Source: Ricinus communis
Taxonomy: Eukaryota > Streptophyta > Magnoliopsida > Malpighiales > Euphorbiaceae
Assembly: GCF_019578655.1 (NCBI RefSeq)
Contig: NC_063257.1
Coordinates: forward strand, 29,998,362 to 30,062,361
Reading direction: 5' to 3'
DNA length: 64,000 nucleotides
Shown here: piece after piece, positions 32,395 through 44,701 of the stretch
Layout: each line of letters starts with the position of its first letter
How positions within the stretch are numbered: position 1 is the first letter of the stretch
Made by a program: the position numbers and the translations under genes
Notes under the pieces: model-generated
The model's input: only the letters and a program-made list of their open reading frames with translations
The model's database searches: none
Told to the model about the DNA's origin: nothing

Positions 32395-33081
32395 TTATTC
32401 TGGAAGAGTGATATCCTTCCATTGAATAGTTTTTGGAACAGTTACATTTGATTTGGAAAGATCTATTTGGAGGAATAAAGTTTCTCCTTTTGGTGACTGG
32501 AGTTTGTGTTTCGAACCAAAAGTAAAAATCATGGCTTTGTAATGTATTTTAAAAATTAATGCTATCGGAATAGATCCTTCAAGCATTTTGTAATTATGTA
32601 TCTTTATTTGAAGAACAATGCTCTTTAAAATATTTTTATCATTTAAAGAAATTATAATGTTTGGAAAACAATTGAAAGAAATTGGTTCTTTATTAAGGCT
32701 TGACTCAACAGTACCTAATAAAGAATCATAGGAATTTGTAAACCTAGCATCTCTAAGGACTGCTAAGATAGAAGTATCTAAACCTTCTCTCATAAGGGGT
32801 TTTATTCCTACCTGGACAAGGCATATATGGATGTACTTATAGTATTTTTCCTTATGCTTCTGGAGGGTCTTTGGGTTCAAAAGATAAATTTCTTCAAAAG
32901 GCTTTGAAATTTGAATATCTCTTTCTTCAGTTTTGATAGTAAAATCAGTTTTGAAGAGATGAAACTTTGAAAACTCATAGATTTGCTTCATTTGGATCTT
33001 GGGTATTTTCCAATGATCAATATGCTTTGAAAAATCTTCAATAGTGATTTGCTCACTATTTACTAAACCTTTTGGCCTTGA
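32395..33081 (-). pseudogene. EPRV-C movement protein, N-truncated
   Basis: Open for 198 codons (32395-32991) from inside the domain, without the three small deletions of EPRV-A, so it shows the sequence of this insertion before those losses. The first about 20 residues are missing at the (AT)n junction. It ends at the shared TAA (32395-32397). Confidence 0.8.
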
Positions 33082-34706
33082 ATATATATATATATATATA
33101 TATATATGATATAATAAAAATATATATTTTTATCTCATTTAAATTTAATTATATGTTTTCAGGTGATATTAGTCAAGAGAGGCAAATATAGAGCAAAACA
33201 CTAAAAATGAGCTTGATAAGAAGTGTTTATGTCAAGACCCAAGATTAGATGCGTGGCTTGGATATTTTAATGGGCTGGCCAAAAATTACTATTCATATGG
33301 GAGAAATTTAATCTTTTTTGTTGTGGAGATAAGGATATCTATAGTCTAACATATTAGATAGACTTATCTTGGGTATACTTATCTTTAGAAAGACATATAT
33401 TGATAGAAGACTCTTTTATATATATCTCTGCAGATCTAGATCTAAAAGAAAAGAAGAGAGATTTTTTCTATATGTTCTCTGCTACATAAAAGAGAGATTT
33501 TTCCTATATGCTCTCTGCTATATCTCCCATCTGAATCTGTCCACCATTTTTGTCTCTGCAATTTTCTCTACCGGTCTTCATTAAACATTTAGTTTTAGAT
33601 TTTTATTGTTCTTTCAAGATCAAGAAGGCTTTCAAGAAGTGAAGAGTGCGAATCAATCATTTTTATATGTTGAAGACATTTTAGATCTAGAGGGAATTTT
33701 TATTTTTAGTTTTATTTTCCTGTCTTACTATTTAATTACTATAACCATGGAATTAAATATGTTAGGCTTGTTTTCTTTAAGTATTTAGTTTAGTCTATTT
33801 ACGTTGTATGTACATTATTATTTTTATATTTAGTAAATGATTTCTTTGTTACCTATCTTTATTAGTTTCAGTTGTTGTTATTGTTTAACCATCATATTAA
33901 TTCAGTAATAATAACTGTTATGAAAATATTTAGGTTGAATTTAGAGACACCATTTTTGCTTCAATCTATTATTTACATTATTAGCTTGAATGATTGAACG
34001 AAACTGAACATCATCATCTCATTCATTAGATCTGTGTTTATTGCTAAAACAAGGGGAATATTAAGTATTGACTAGACTAGATATTGTATTTATCATATAG
34101 TTTATTAAAATAATCTCTTTTATATATTTACTTATTAGTTTATTATTTATTTACAAATTTATGATTCTCTCAAAATATATTTTAGAGCGTTTAAATTTAG
34201 TTTTACTGTTTTTATATTGATAATTAATCTTTATAATAAGTGACCTCATATTTCCTTTAAAGATCGACCTCAGGGTTTTGCATGTCCTCGAACAAAATTA
34301 AAACAACAAAGCAAAAGAAACAATTAGAAATCATATAAGAGCTATATCTTAAAACTTCACAAACTGCATAGGTCATTAGCATTAATATTCTTTAAGCCAT
34401 TATACCCACCGAACTTATATTTACAGTAATTTCAAATAAAACAAATCAAAGCTAGCCAAATCTCTTCCTAGTAATCCATAATATTCTCAGTATATTCTTT
34501 AAAAAATCTTGTAACTACACATTCAAGACATGCATAATTCATTCATCAACTAATCCTCTTTACTGCTACAAATCAGGTAGCAAACTAGGATCTTGCTTCT
34601 TTTCTTTTTTTTTCTATTCTTTCTTATTATTTTATTTTTTAAAGAGTGAGCGCATTTGTTGCTTTTTTCTTCTCACTTTGAGCAATGCTTCTTGTCAATT
34701 GTCTTT

Positions 34707-34788
34707 GCTTAGGATATGTGCTTACTTCTAAAGTTATTGTGTATTCTGATCATACAGCTTTGAAGTATCTTTTAGCAAAGAAAGATAT
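34707..34788 (+). pseudogene. Gypsy RNase H relic, copy 2
   Basis: Same relic as 9291-9372, reading …VIVYSDHTALKYLLAKKDI then stop. The Ser in YSDH is closer to the family consensus than the Tyr in copy 1. Confidence 0.65.
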
Positions 34789-35475
34789 TTGATTGGTTGG
34801 GGTTTACTCACTAAGGAGTTCTTGTCTACTTATAGACTTTCATGGTTTGAGAGATACCATGGTATCTTTGGCTTCGTTGGCTTTGTCCTCAAAGAACTCC
34901 CTATCTTGAGAGCATTTACTGTTGCTTTTCATATTTTGTACATGTTGATAAGGATGGAACTTCCTTGTTCACTTTATTACTTTCTCAATTTCCTGTCCAT
35001 ATTTTACTCCACTTCCTGCTTTGCTCAACTACCTTTTTCACATAACATAAACGTACTTTTTTTTCTTTCTTGGATATGCTTCACTTCCAATCATTTTCTC
35101 CTTGGATGACACTTGTATTTCTTCCTCTCCACATCACAAGAACATGATTCAAGCTCCCAAAAGACTCTATAACTATCTCTCTACCTTCGTACTTCCTCAT
35201 TTTTCACATGTCCATAATCCTTAAGGATTATTAAACCATCTCATAGCTAGTGGACCGAGAATTTGCTTATGGGTCAAGAACCCGGATATTGGGCCAAAAT
35301 CCATTAGCTTTAGGAATTAGATAGAAATTAAATGGAATTTTCTCTATGGGTCTAACTAAATTATTGGGTTTGGGTCAATGCTAAATTTGGATGTAAACAC
35401 TACTCAAGCCCTCTTATGACTTGTTCTTATAGAGATATATAGGTAGATTTTGGAAAAGCTCCAAATTGGAGCTGA

Positions 35476-36688
35476 TATGAATCTAGAGATGACAAACGGC
35501 CGGGATAAATCAGATTCGGATAAGATCATTTTGAATTTCAGATGATTTTAAATTTGCAGTTTTAAGTTTAAAATTTTTCAGAATCAAACAATGTTGGATT
35601 CTGCTAGTTTCGGGTTTGAGCTGCACCAGGTCAGGCTTTATGGCCCTGCTTTTCTTTTTGGGTTCGGATAAAACTAGTTTAAATTCTTTCAAATTTTGAG
35701 TTGGATTCATATTAATTTATCGGGTTCAGATTAAGTTTCTGGATTAACTTATCTGATTTTATTTATTAATCTCATGAATTTTATTAAATAAAATTCTATA
35801 TATTTAATTTCTTAAAATTTTCTAGTTAAAGATTCAGAGTTAAATATCATTTTATTTATTTTAGTTTTTTCTTTAAAAGTTAAAGAAAAATAAATAAGAA
35901 ATACAAGTTTTATTGGTTTAAAAAATAAATAAATAATTATTAGATTTAATAACAAAAATATTTTTATCGATAAATTTAAATTTTTAAAATTCAAAATGTT
36001 GCTTACAACAAAAACTTATTTAATTAATATCCTATTATTAACTAAGTTTCTTGATTTTTATTAAAAGAAAATGCTTAAGGTTATTAATTTAATTTTATAC
36101 TTAAAGTATATTCTATTTTTAATCTCAAATATTTAAATAAAAATAAACTAAATTACAAATAAATACAAAAATCTGTTTTTAATTTAAATTATTTTATTTG
36201 ATTATTTGTTAATATTTTATATATAAATTCAACTTTAATAATTTTATTTAGTGATTAAAAATTTATAAAATAATAATTTTAAAAGATTAAAAATTTAGAA
36301 ATGACATTAAAAAAGATATTTCTTAAGATTCTAATTGAAAATAAAATATATTAAAAAAACTGATATCAAAAGTAATTATATATGATAATAAAATTTCATA
36401 AACATATATTTTTTTTTCAATAAAGACTTATATTTATTGTCATTTTAGATTTTGAGTCGGATTGTATTGGTTATAAATTTGAGTATTATTGAGTCTTGCA
36501 TCATGTCAGTATCGGGTTCAAATTATTTTAAGTTTAATATTTTTGCGGTTTTTTACTGTTTCAGCCACGGGTCATTTTAGATTCAGATATTTAATTTTTA
36601 TTTAAATTCAGGTACGAACATGTCGAGTTTCATGTGAGTCAAATCGAATTTTATATTCGGATCAAACTTTACCATCTCTATATGAATC
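35476..36688. mobile_element. non-autonomous hAT element with 8-bp TSD, copy 2
   Basis: Element 35484-36680, 1,197 bp, with the same termini as 10068-11264 and the same TATGAATC duplication (35476-35483 and 36681-36688). Confidence 0.88.
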
Positions 36689-38466
36689 GATGAAATTTAA
36701 TATTCCTAATAATTATAGTTATTGAAAATTGAATAACTACCAACTATATTCCAACATTTTTACCAAACATATTCGAATATAATTTTGATTCGATTTATTT
36801 AAACTTATCTAAAAAGTTTAACTGTCTGGATTGAATTTCTAAGCTCGTTAAGAGTTTAAAAATAAATCTTATTTCCTTTGAAAGAAAGATGGTAAAAATG
36901 AAATTAAATAACTTTTATATACATATAAATAAATCTATATCTATAAACCAGAAACTTGTTACGTGAACTGACATATAAAACAGTAAAATTTTTAGAATGT
37001 AATAAAGAGCGAAAATAGTATATAAGGACCAATAATTCAATTATTCTTTTTTTCTAATTCCTTAGGAAAAGATTTATTCTTTTCATCACTTTGAAACTTA
37101 ATATGTTTTGTGGTTTTCTTCAATTAGTTTGAATATTGATAAAACTTTTAAATTTTTAATTTATTATCTAGTTATTCTCATCTATATATAAAAAAATTAA
37201 TAGTACAAATAGTTTAAATTTAATTCAAGCCCAAGTCGTAATTTATAAAATGTCATTTAAAATATATTAAGCTGGAATCAGTTTTAATTACTATTATAAT
37301 TTTATAGAGCTGAGTATTTGGATAAGCTTTTCTTGGTTATACTGCCAAAAGGTTAGCCAAACATGCACTCGATTGATTTTAATCTCTAACAACCCAAACC
37401 TTAACCATATGCAATAAAAGATTAAATAAGGATTTGTTTTTATATATGTATATATTTGACTTAAGGGTAAGGCCATATTACTAATTTGGCCAAATCTAGC
37501 TATATTAAAATAATAATAAACCTTTCAGATAATAATAATAATAATAATAATAATAATAGACTTTATGGGAACATTATGATGAGCTGTTCAAATATGTCTT
37601 CCAGCATTAGATATAGACAACATGTTATTAAAACTCCTTATGAGAATGGACACTTACCCGCCAATATTTTATATTTACTGAAAAGCAGTTCTACTTAATT
37701 TATAATGTCATGGCAATTTTCTTTTGTTTTCTAATATGGAGATATTTTTTTATCCCTCCATTAATCCTAGGTCAAGTCTTTCCCCATAATATTAGTAGTC
37801 AATTAAAATTAAAAAGCCAATTATTGATTTTTAGTCAATTTAAATAAGTCTATTTGTGTTAAAGTATTGAGCTAAGTTTTTTTATTTTTAGGAGGAGTTG
37901 AGTGAGAGAGTTTGATATTTTATTGAATACTATATATATTAAGAGTTTGTTTGGTTGGATTATATAGATATAATAATATTTTAATATGTCTGGACACTGA
38001 TTATTGAATCAGCATCATACACTTATTTTAAAATAGGATAATTTTAATGTATGTATCAGATCTCAACAACCCAAACCTTATCGCAAGCATGCGATAAGAT
38101 AATTATATTAATTAAAGAAGAAAATAAAAGAAGTCGTTGATATTTACTTAATGGAGTAAGGGCCAAAACTAATACCTTACGTCTGCCAAATCATATTTCA
38201 CAAATAAAATAGACAATCTAGAGCTACATTCTCCTTGTTTGTGATTATATTTATTTTCTTAGAAGACTTCATTTTCTTAAAAGGCCTTAAGGCTCATAAA
38301 AAAAAAAACAATTTAAAAGAAAAACAGAAAGAAAAAAAAAAAAAAGAAACTTAAGGCTATAACTAAATTGGCCGAAACAAAATTTGAACTTGATTTTATC
38401 TATTTTGACCTAATGTTCGAGCTCAAATAATAAATTCGAGCTTAATTTGTTTAGAAATAATTAAAT

Positions 38467-39489
38467 TTACAATTAATTTGAACTCAGTTTAAAAGTAGTT
38501 TATATATTATATTATATGATTTAATTTGAATTTAAATCATTAATAATAATAATAATAAAAACCCCAACTGAAACTCATAAAAATAATATGGCGGATTGAG
38601 AATTTCAGTTAACAGTTACTCTCAATTTAATATTATCAAAATTGAATTTCATTACATAATAACATTTGTTTGAATTGGTTCAAAAAACTTCATAAAAATA
38701 ACTTCGATTTTATATTATGATATATATTCTTAAAATTATTAGTTACATTATAGAATTTATATATTTTTTAGAATTATTAAGTTACTTTCTTTAAATTGTC
38801 ATGAATTCAAGATTTAGACGAGAGTTTAATTTCTATTAAAAGTAATGATTTATTTTCATAAACTTTATAAAAGACTTTTAAAATAATGATTGTATAAATA
38901 CTAAAGAGATATTATTAAATGTATTCTAAAAGAGTATAATAAATGGTGTTAAAAATTTTATAATTTCAGTATGAAGCATTTAATTACTTTGAATTCTTTT
39001 TTTCACCCTCTCTTCATAAAAATCATTCTAAAATTTTTAATATATTTTCTAACTATAGTGAATTTTATCTAATTATGTTCTTAGTGATGTAATTATTTTT
39101 CTCAATTTAAGAAGATTTTGTATTTCAAATCTCCTTCTATCTCTCATTTCTCTTCATCTAGACATCTACAATATTTTACCCTCTTTTATATTTTCTAAAA
39201 ATATATTTATAATTGGCATAAAATTTTATATTTTTATTCCAAATCAATTTTATTTATTTGATATATATAGATATATGTAGTCTTTTTAACATTTCTAAAT
39301 CTTTTATTGTATTTTTACGAAACAATAATAATTTAAAATATTTCAATAATCTATTATGATTTTCAATAGCATAGGATTTGAAGATTATTATTAGAATAAA
39401 AATATATTTATTTTATATATAATAACATATTAGTAACATTATGAAATATCAATAAAATAGATTTTATATTTTAATATTTTAGAGTTCAA
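38467..39489. other. host spacer Y, no gene seen
   Basis: About 1 kb of very AT-rich sequence between unit copy 2 and X copy 3. Between unit copy 1 and X copy 2 its place is taken by the viral cluster 13049-28937. No ORF, RNA gene or repeat structure is recognisable beyond an AAT run near 38541. Confidence 0.7.
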
Positions 39490-39735
39490 CTTATATATAT
39501 ATATATGTAAGTGAATTTCAGAGGTATATTTTTAAAATTGCTAATTATATTTAATAATTGGTAAATAAATATTATCTATTAACAAAGGTTTTCTTGTCAG
39601 CTACCAATAATGATTTCCTTTAAGTTTCAAATTATCTGTAAAAAAACTAGTAAACTGGAGTTGTTCGGCCTCATTCTCATAGTTAAATCAGTAAAATAAT
39701 TATAAAGATTAAAAGTAATTGAATTGTGTAAATAT

Positions 39736-40157
39736 TGTTGATATATAGGGATTTGTATCTCTCCCACATTGCTAAGTTATTAATTTTGAGGAGTATTTCT
39801 CCCACATTACTAAGTTAACAATCTTGAGGTACCTTCCAAGTCTATATAATAGAGGCCTCACTTTCTTATTCATTCATTCCAAAAATAAGAGAAAAATATT
39901 AGAGAGTTATCAATTATTTTTCTTCTATTATAAAAGAGAATTTTAATGTTTTCTCTTTTATAAATAGAGAGATTGCAACTCCTATTATTTTCTTATAGTG
40001 AAATTCGTCTATCCTTGCCCATGGTTTTTACCCTAATTTGTTAGGAGTTTTCCACGTAAATCTATGTGTTCTATTGGTGTATTTTATTTTTCCTTTATCT
40101 TTATTTTCTCAGATTATTAGTTGTGATTTTGTTCTATCAGGTTCATATTTTTCTACA
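39736..40157 (+). repeat. Copia 5' LTR
   Basis: 422 bp, TGTTGATAT … TTTTTCTACA. Promoter-like 'tctatataatagagg' lies at about 39840-39855. The LTR also contains a doubled 'tctcccacatt' block near its start. Confidence 0.95.
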
Positions 40158-40159
40158 AT

Positions 40160-40171
40160 TGGTATCAGAGC
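40160..40171 (+). promoter_or_regulatory. Copia primer-binding site
   Basis: TGGTATCAGAGC, complementary to the 3' end of initiator-Met tRNA, two bases after the 5' LTR. Confidence 0.92.
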
Positions 40172-40443
40172 CTGGTTGACAAGAAATTCCTTAAAATTCT
40201 GTGGTTGCAGCTTAGTCTGATCTTTCACATCAAAAAAAGGGTTTTGAGGTTTTCTTTGGTGCAAAAAAGCTTGTGTGGAGTAGTAAGAACACTTACAATT
40301 TAGGGAAGGTTCTGTCTAAGGAGATTGGTATTTAAGAGGTCCGCTTGTGACCCTCCAGTCTTTCCTGGGAACTTACCTAGTGAGTTGTGTTCATTACTGC
40401 GGTTCATTTTACAAGCTAAAAGGCACCGTTTGTGATAGAAGCA

Positions 40444-41517
40444 ATGGCGATAAAATTTGAGATTGAAAAGTTCAGCGGGAGTAATTTCTCACTGTGGAAA
40501 TTAAAGATAAAGGCTGTATTGAGAAAAGACAATTGTCTTGCGGCTATCAGTGAACGACCGACAACACTCACAGAAGATAATAAGTGGAACAAGATGGATG
40601 GGAATGCTATTGCAAACCATCATCTGGCACTTGCAGATGGGATCTTGTCCAGTATAGAAGAAAAGAAAATGACAAAGGAGATTTGGGACCACCTCACTAG
40701 ACTGTACGAAGCCAAGTCATTACATAACAAAATTTTCCTTAAGAGAAAACTTTACACATTAAGAATGTCAGAATCTACTTCAGTGACAGAGCACCTTAAT
40801 GTCTTGAATACTCTATTTTCTCAACTCACATCTTTGGGCTATAAAATAGAGTCACAAGAACGTGCAGAACTTCTACTCCAAAGTCTACCTGATTCGTATG
40901 ATCAACTCATCATCAGTTTGACAAATAATGTTGTTACCGAAATTCTAGTCTTTGATGATATAGCAGCCGCTATTCTTGAAGAAGAAAATTGGCGAAGGAA
41001 TAAGGAAGACAAGCAGGTAGGTTCACAACAGGTGGAAGCCTTGATGGTGATGAGAGGGAGATCAACAGAACGTGGTCCAAATGGGAGTCACAATCATGGT
41101 AGATCAAAATTAAAAAGTAAGAAGAATTATAAATGCTACCATTGTGGTAAGAAAGGTCACCTGAAGAAGGATTGTTGGAGTCTGAAGAATTCCAATCCTC
41201 AAGGGAATGTGGCATGCACTTCGGATGATGGAAATGTATTGTGCTATGAAGCAACAATATCAACTGAGAGTAGGAAGAGATTTGCTGATGTATGGCTTCT
41301 TGACTCAGGAGCAACTTATCACATGACCTCTCGAAGAGAATGGTTCCATCATTATAAACCTATCTTAGGAGGATCTGTGTATAGTTGTGAAGATAATGCC
41401 TTAAAGATCATAGGCATTGGAACCATTAGGTTGAAGATGCACGACGGTACAGTCCGCACTATTCAAGAAGTGCGACATGTGGAAGGTCTGAAGAAGAATT
41501 TGTTATCTCTGGGATAG
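40444..41517 (+). pseudogene. Copia gag and protease
   Basis: Starts MAIKFEIEKFSG at 40444; an upstream in-frame ATG at 40432 is less likely. The UBN2-type gag is followed by a zinc knuckle CYHCGKKGHLKKDC (41134-41175) and then the protease WLLDSGATYHMT (about 41292-41327, Asp-Ser-Gly). The frame is open up to TAG at 41515, which was probably a Gln codon. Gag forms the particle and the protease cleaves the polyprotein. Confidence 0.93.
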
Positions 41518-42860
41518 CTGGATGATCTTAATTGCATCATCAAAGTTTAGAAATGAATCATGAAGATTAGCCGAGGAGCGCTTGTAATTATGAAAGGAGA
41601 AAAAATTGCTGCTAATTTGTATATGTTTTTGGGCGAGACTGTGCATGAAGTAGAAGCATCTGTTGCTTCAAGTAGTTCGAGCGACAGATCTGCAATGATG
41701 TGGCATCAGAAGCTTAGACATATGTCTGAACAAGGCATGAAGGTTCTTGCTGAGAAAAATCTACTTTCTGGTCTCACAAAGGTGTCATTACCCTTTTGTG
41801 AGCATTGCATAACAAGCAAGCAGCATCGACTATAGTTCAATACATCCAATTCTAGAAGCAAGAATGTTCTAGAATTAGTTCACTCTGATGTATGGCAAGC
41901 ACCAGTTTCATCACTAGGAGGAGCTAAGTACTTTGTGTCCTTCATCGATGATTACTCCAGGAGATATTGGGTGTATCCTATCAAGAGCAAGGGAGATGTA
42001 TTTACAGTTTTCAAAACTTACAAAGCACGGGTTGAACTTAATTCAGGCAATAAGATCAAGTGTTTGAGGACAGATAATGGAGGAGAATACATAAGTAATG
42101 AATTTGATAGCTTTTGTAAGCAAGAAGGCATCAAGAGGCAGTTCACCACGGCATACACTCCTCAACAAAATGGAGTGGCAGAGCGGATGAACAGAACTCT
42201 GTTAGAAAGAACTAGAGCAATGTTGGGAGCTACAGGCCTGAATAAGGCATTCAGGGCTGAGGCAGTTAACACCGCCTGTTATGTGATTAACCAGTCTCCA
42301 TCTACAGCAATTGATCAAAAGACACCGATGGAGATGTGGACTGGGAAGCCAGTTGATTATTCAAACCTCCATATATTTGGAAGTCCTATGTATGTGATGT
42401 ATAATACCCAAGAAACTACAAAGCTGGATCCAAAATCCAGGAAGTGTTTGTTCTTGGGATATGCTGATGGTGTGAAGGGGTATCGCCTGTGGGATCCCAC
42501 TGCCCACAAGGTTATAATCAGCAAGGATGTAATCTTCTTAGAAGATAAATTGAAGGGAGAAGATGATAGCACTTCAAAAGAAAATTCAGAGACTACAACT
42601 ATACAGGTGGAAAGAATGTCTACAGAAGAAGATTCTTCTGAAGTAGCACCAGAGCACGAAGAGGAAGAACCAGTCGAGTTTGAAGAGCCAGCCGAGTTTA
42701 AAGAGTCAGAACTTGGAAAGGGAAAACGTTTAAAATTTACACCAACCTGGCAGAAAGATTATGATATAAGCAGCAATGTCGCATACTGTCTTCTAACTAA
42801 GGAAGGGGAGCCATTAACTCTCCAAGAAGCAATGAGCAGTTCAGATGCATCTCAGTGGAT
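41518..42860 (+). pseudogene. Copia integrase region
   Basis: Same frame as gag, with stops at 41515, about 41548, 41554 and 41833. The pre-integrase zinc region has MMWHQKLRHMSEQGM and CEHC. The catalytic core has FIDDYSRRYW, RTDNGGEY and QQNGVAERMNRT, keeping the second Asp and the Glu of the DDE triad. It is followed by the acidic linker (42550-42720). In a live element it inserts the cDNA. Confidence 0.9.
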
Positions 42861-44200
42861 GGCAGCAATGCAAGAGGAGATGGAAGCTCTGCATAAGAAC
42901 AAGACTTGGGAGCGGTTTAGTGCAAGAATGGTGGTGAAAGGATATGCTCAGAAGGAGGGGATTGACTTCAACAAAATGTTTTCTCCTGTGGTTCAATTAA
43001 CAACTGTTCGAGTAGTCTTGGCGATGTGTGCTACATTTGACTTACATCTAGAGCAGCTAGATGTGAAAACAACTTTTCTTCATTGAGATCTTGAGGAAGA
43101 AATTTATATGCTCATGCCAGAAGGTTTTGAAGAAAAAGGAAAGCAGAACTTGGTTTGTAGGTTGAACAAATCTCTATACGGTTTAAAGCAGGCGCCGAGG
43201 TGTTGGTATAAGAGATTTGATTCCTTCATCATGAGCCTTGGATGACATATTGGTAACAGGCCCCAACAAAGATCATATTGAAGAACTAAAGGCACAGTTG
43301 GCTAGGGAATTTGAAATGAAGGACTTGGCACCAGCAAACAAGATTCTAGGGATGCAAATTCACCGAGACAGAAACAATAGAAAGATTTGGCTTTCTCAGA
43401 AAAATTATTTGAAGAAGGTCTTGCGACGCTTCAATATGCAAGATTGTAAGTCAATTTCTACCCCACTTCCTGTTAGTTTTAAATTATCCTCCAGTATGAG
43501 TCCTAACAATGAAGAAGGAAGGATGGAAATGTCTCGAGTACCGTATGCATCAGTAGTGGGGAGTTTAATGTTCACAATGATTTGTACACGACCATACATT
43601 GCACATGCAGTGGGAGTAGTAAGTCGGTACATGGCGAATCCTGGCAGAGAGCATTGGAATGCTGTAAAGAGGATCCTAAGATATGTTAGAGGGACCTCAA
43701 ATGTTGCATTGTGTTATGGAGGATCAGACTTTATTATCAGAGGATATGTTGACTCAGATTATGCAGGTGATCTTAATAAAAACAAATCTACTACAGGGTA
43801 TGTGTTCACACTTACTGGCGGAGCTGTGAGCTAGGTATCAAAACTGCAGTCAGTTGTGGCGACATCAACAACAGAAGCAGAATATATAGCAGCTACATAA
43901 GCTAGTAAGGAATCAGTATGGTTGAAAATGATGATGGAGGAACTGGGGCACGAACAAGAGCATATTCCTCTGTTCTGTGATAGTCATAGTGCCTTGCATC
44001 TCGCAAGGAATCCAGCTTTTCATTCAAAGTCAAAGCACATAGAAGTCCAGTATCACTTCGTTTGTGAAAAAGTGGAAGAGGGCACTGTGGATATGCGGAA
44101 AATTCATACTAAAGACAACCTAGCAGATTTTTTGACGAAGACAGTTAACACTGATAAATTTATTTGGTGTCAAACCTCTAGTGGCCTGATAAAAGCATAA
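42861..44200 (+). pseudogene. Copia reverse transcriptase and RNase H, deleted
   Basis: RT is recognisable from KTWE (about 42905), where a deletion joins it to ARMVVKGYAQ, through QLDVKTTFLH to SLYGLKQAPRCWYKRF. At about 43240 a second, frame-changing deletion removes the stretch before DDILVTGP, including the first part of the catalytic YVDD loop. Stops are seen at 43084 and 43833. RNase H follows (STTEAEYIAA; CDSHSALHLARNP; KDNLADFLTK) to about 44200. Not functional. Confidence 0.92.
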
Positions 44201-44264
44201 GCAACATGGAAAGGCAAGGAAGAAAGAACGGTGTGAAGATCTGACTGATCCTCAATCAAATCTT

Positions 44265-44276
44265 CAAGTGGGAGAT
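44265..44276 (+). promoter_or_regulatory. Copia polypurine tract
   Basis: 'aagtgggagat' directly before the 3' LTR, the usual plus-strand primer of Copia elements. Confidence 0.85.
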
Positions 44277-44701
44277 TGTTGATATTTAGGGATTTGTATC
44301 TCTCCCACATTGCTAAGTTATTAATTCTGAGGAGTATTTCTCCCACATTGCTAAGTTAACAATCTTGAGGTACCTTCCAAGCCTATATAATAGAGGCTTC
44401 ACTTTGTTATTCATTCATTCCAAAAATAAGAAAAAAATATTAGAGAGTTAACCAATTATTTTTCTCCTATTATAAAGGGAGAATTTTAATGTTTTCTCCT
44501 TTATAAATAGAGAGATTGTAACTCCTATTATTTTCTTATAGTGAAATTCGTCTATCCTTGCCCGTGGTTTTTACCCTAATTTGTTTAGGGGTTTTCCACG
44601 TAAATCTGTGTGTTCTATTGATGTATTTTATTTTTCCTTTAACTTTATTTTCTCAGATTATTAGTTGTGATTTTGCTCTACCAGGTTCATATTTTTCTAC
44701 A
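44277..44701 (+). repeat. Copia 3' LTR
   Basis: 425 bp, TGTTGATATTTAGGG … TTTTTCTACA, about 94 percent like the 5' LTR by eye. Confidence 0.95.

Larger units (their letters stand above)
31054..33081 (-). mobile_element. EPRV-C: truncated viral copy, duplicate of part of EPRV-A
   Basis: Matches 5732-7668 of EPRV-A at high identity and shares its right (AT)n boundary, so it is the same insertion event carried by segmental duplication. It contains the coat N-terminal region (31054-31480), the linker and the movement region. The left part of the virus is deleted and joined to host X. Confidence 0.9.
33082..38466. repeat. host unit, copy 2 (segmental duplication)
   Basis: Copy of 7669-13048, beginning with an (AT)n run (33082-33107). 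It contains the exon-like relic (about 33163-33318, frameshifted by one lost A), the LTR-like repeat (33320-34300), the Gypsy RNase H relic (34707-34788), an hAT element, an AAT microsatellite (37529-37557) and a hairpin (about 38081-38102). I see no gene. Confidence 0.9.
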
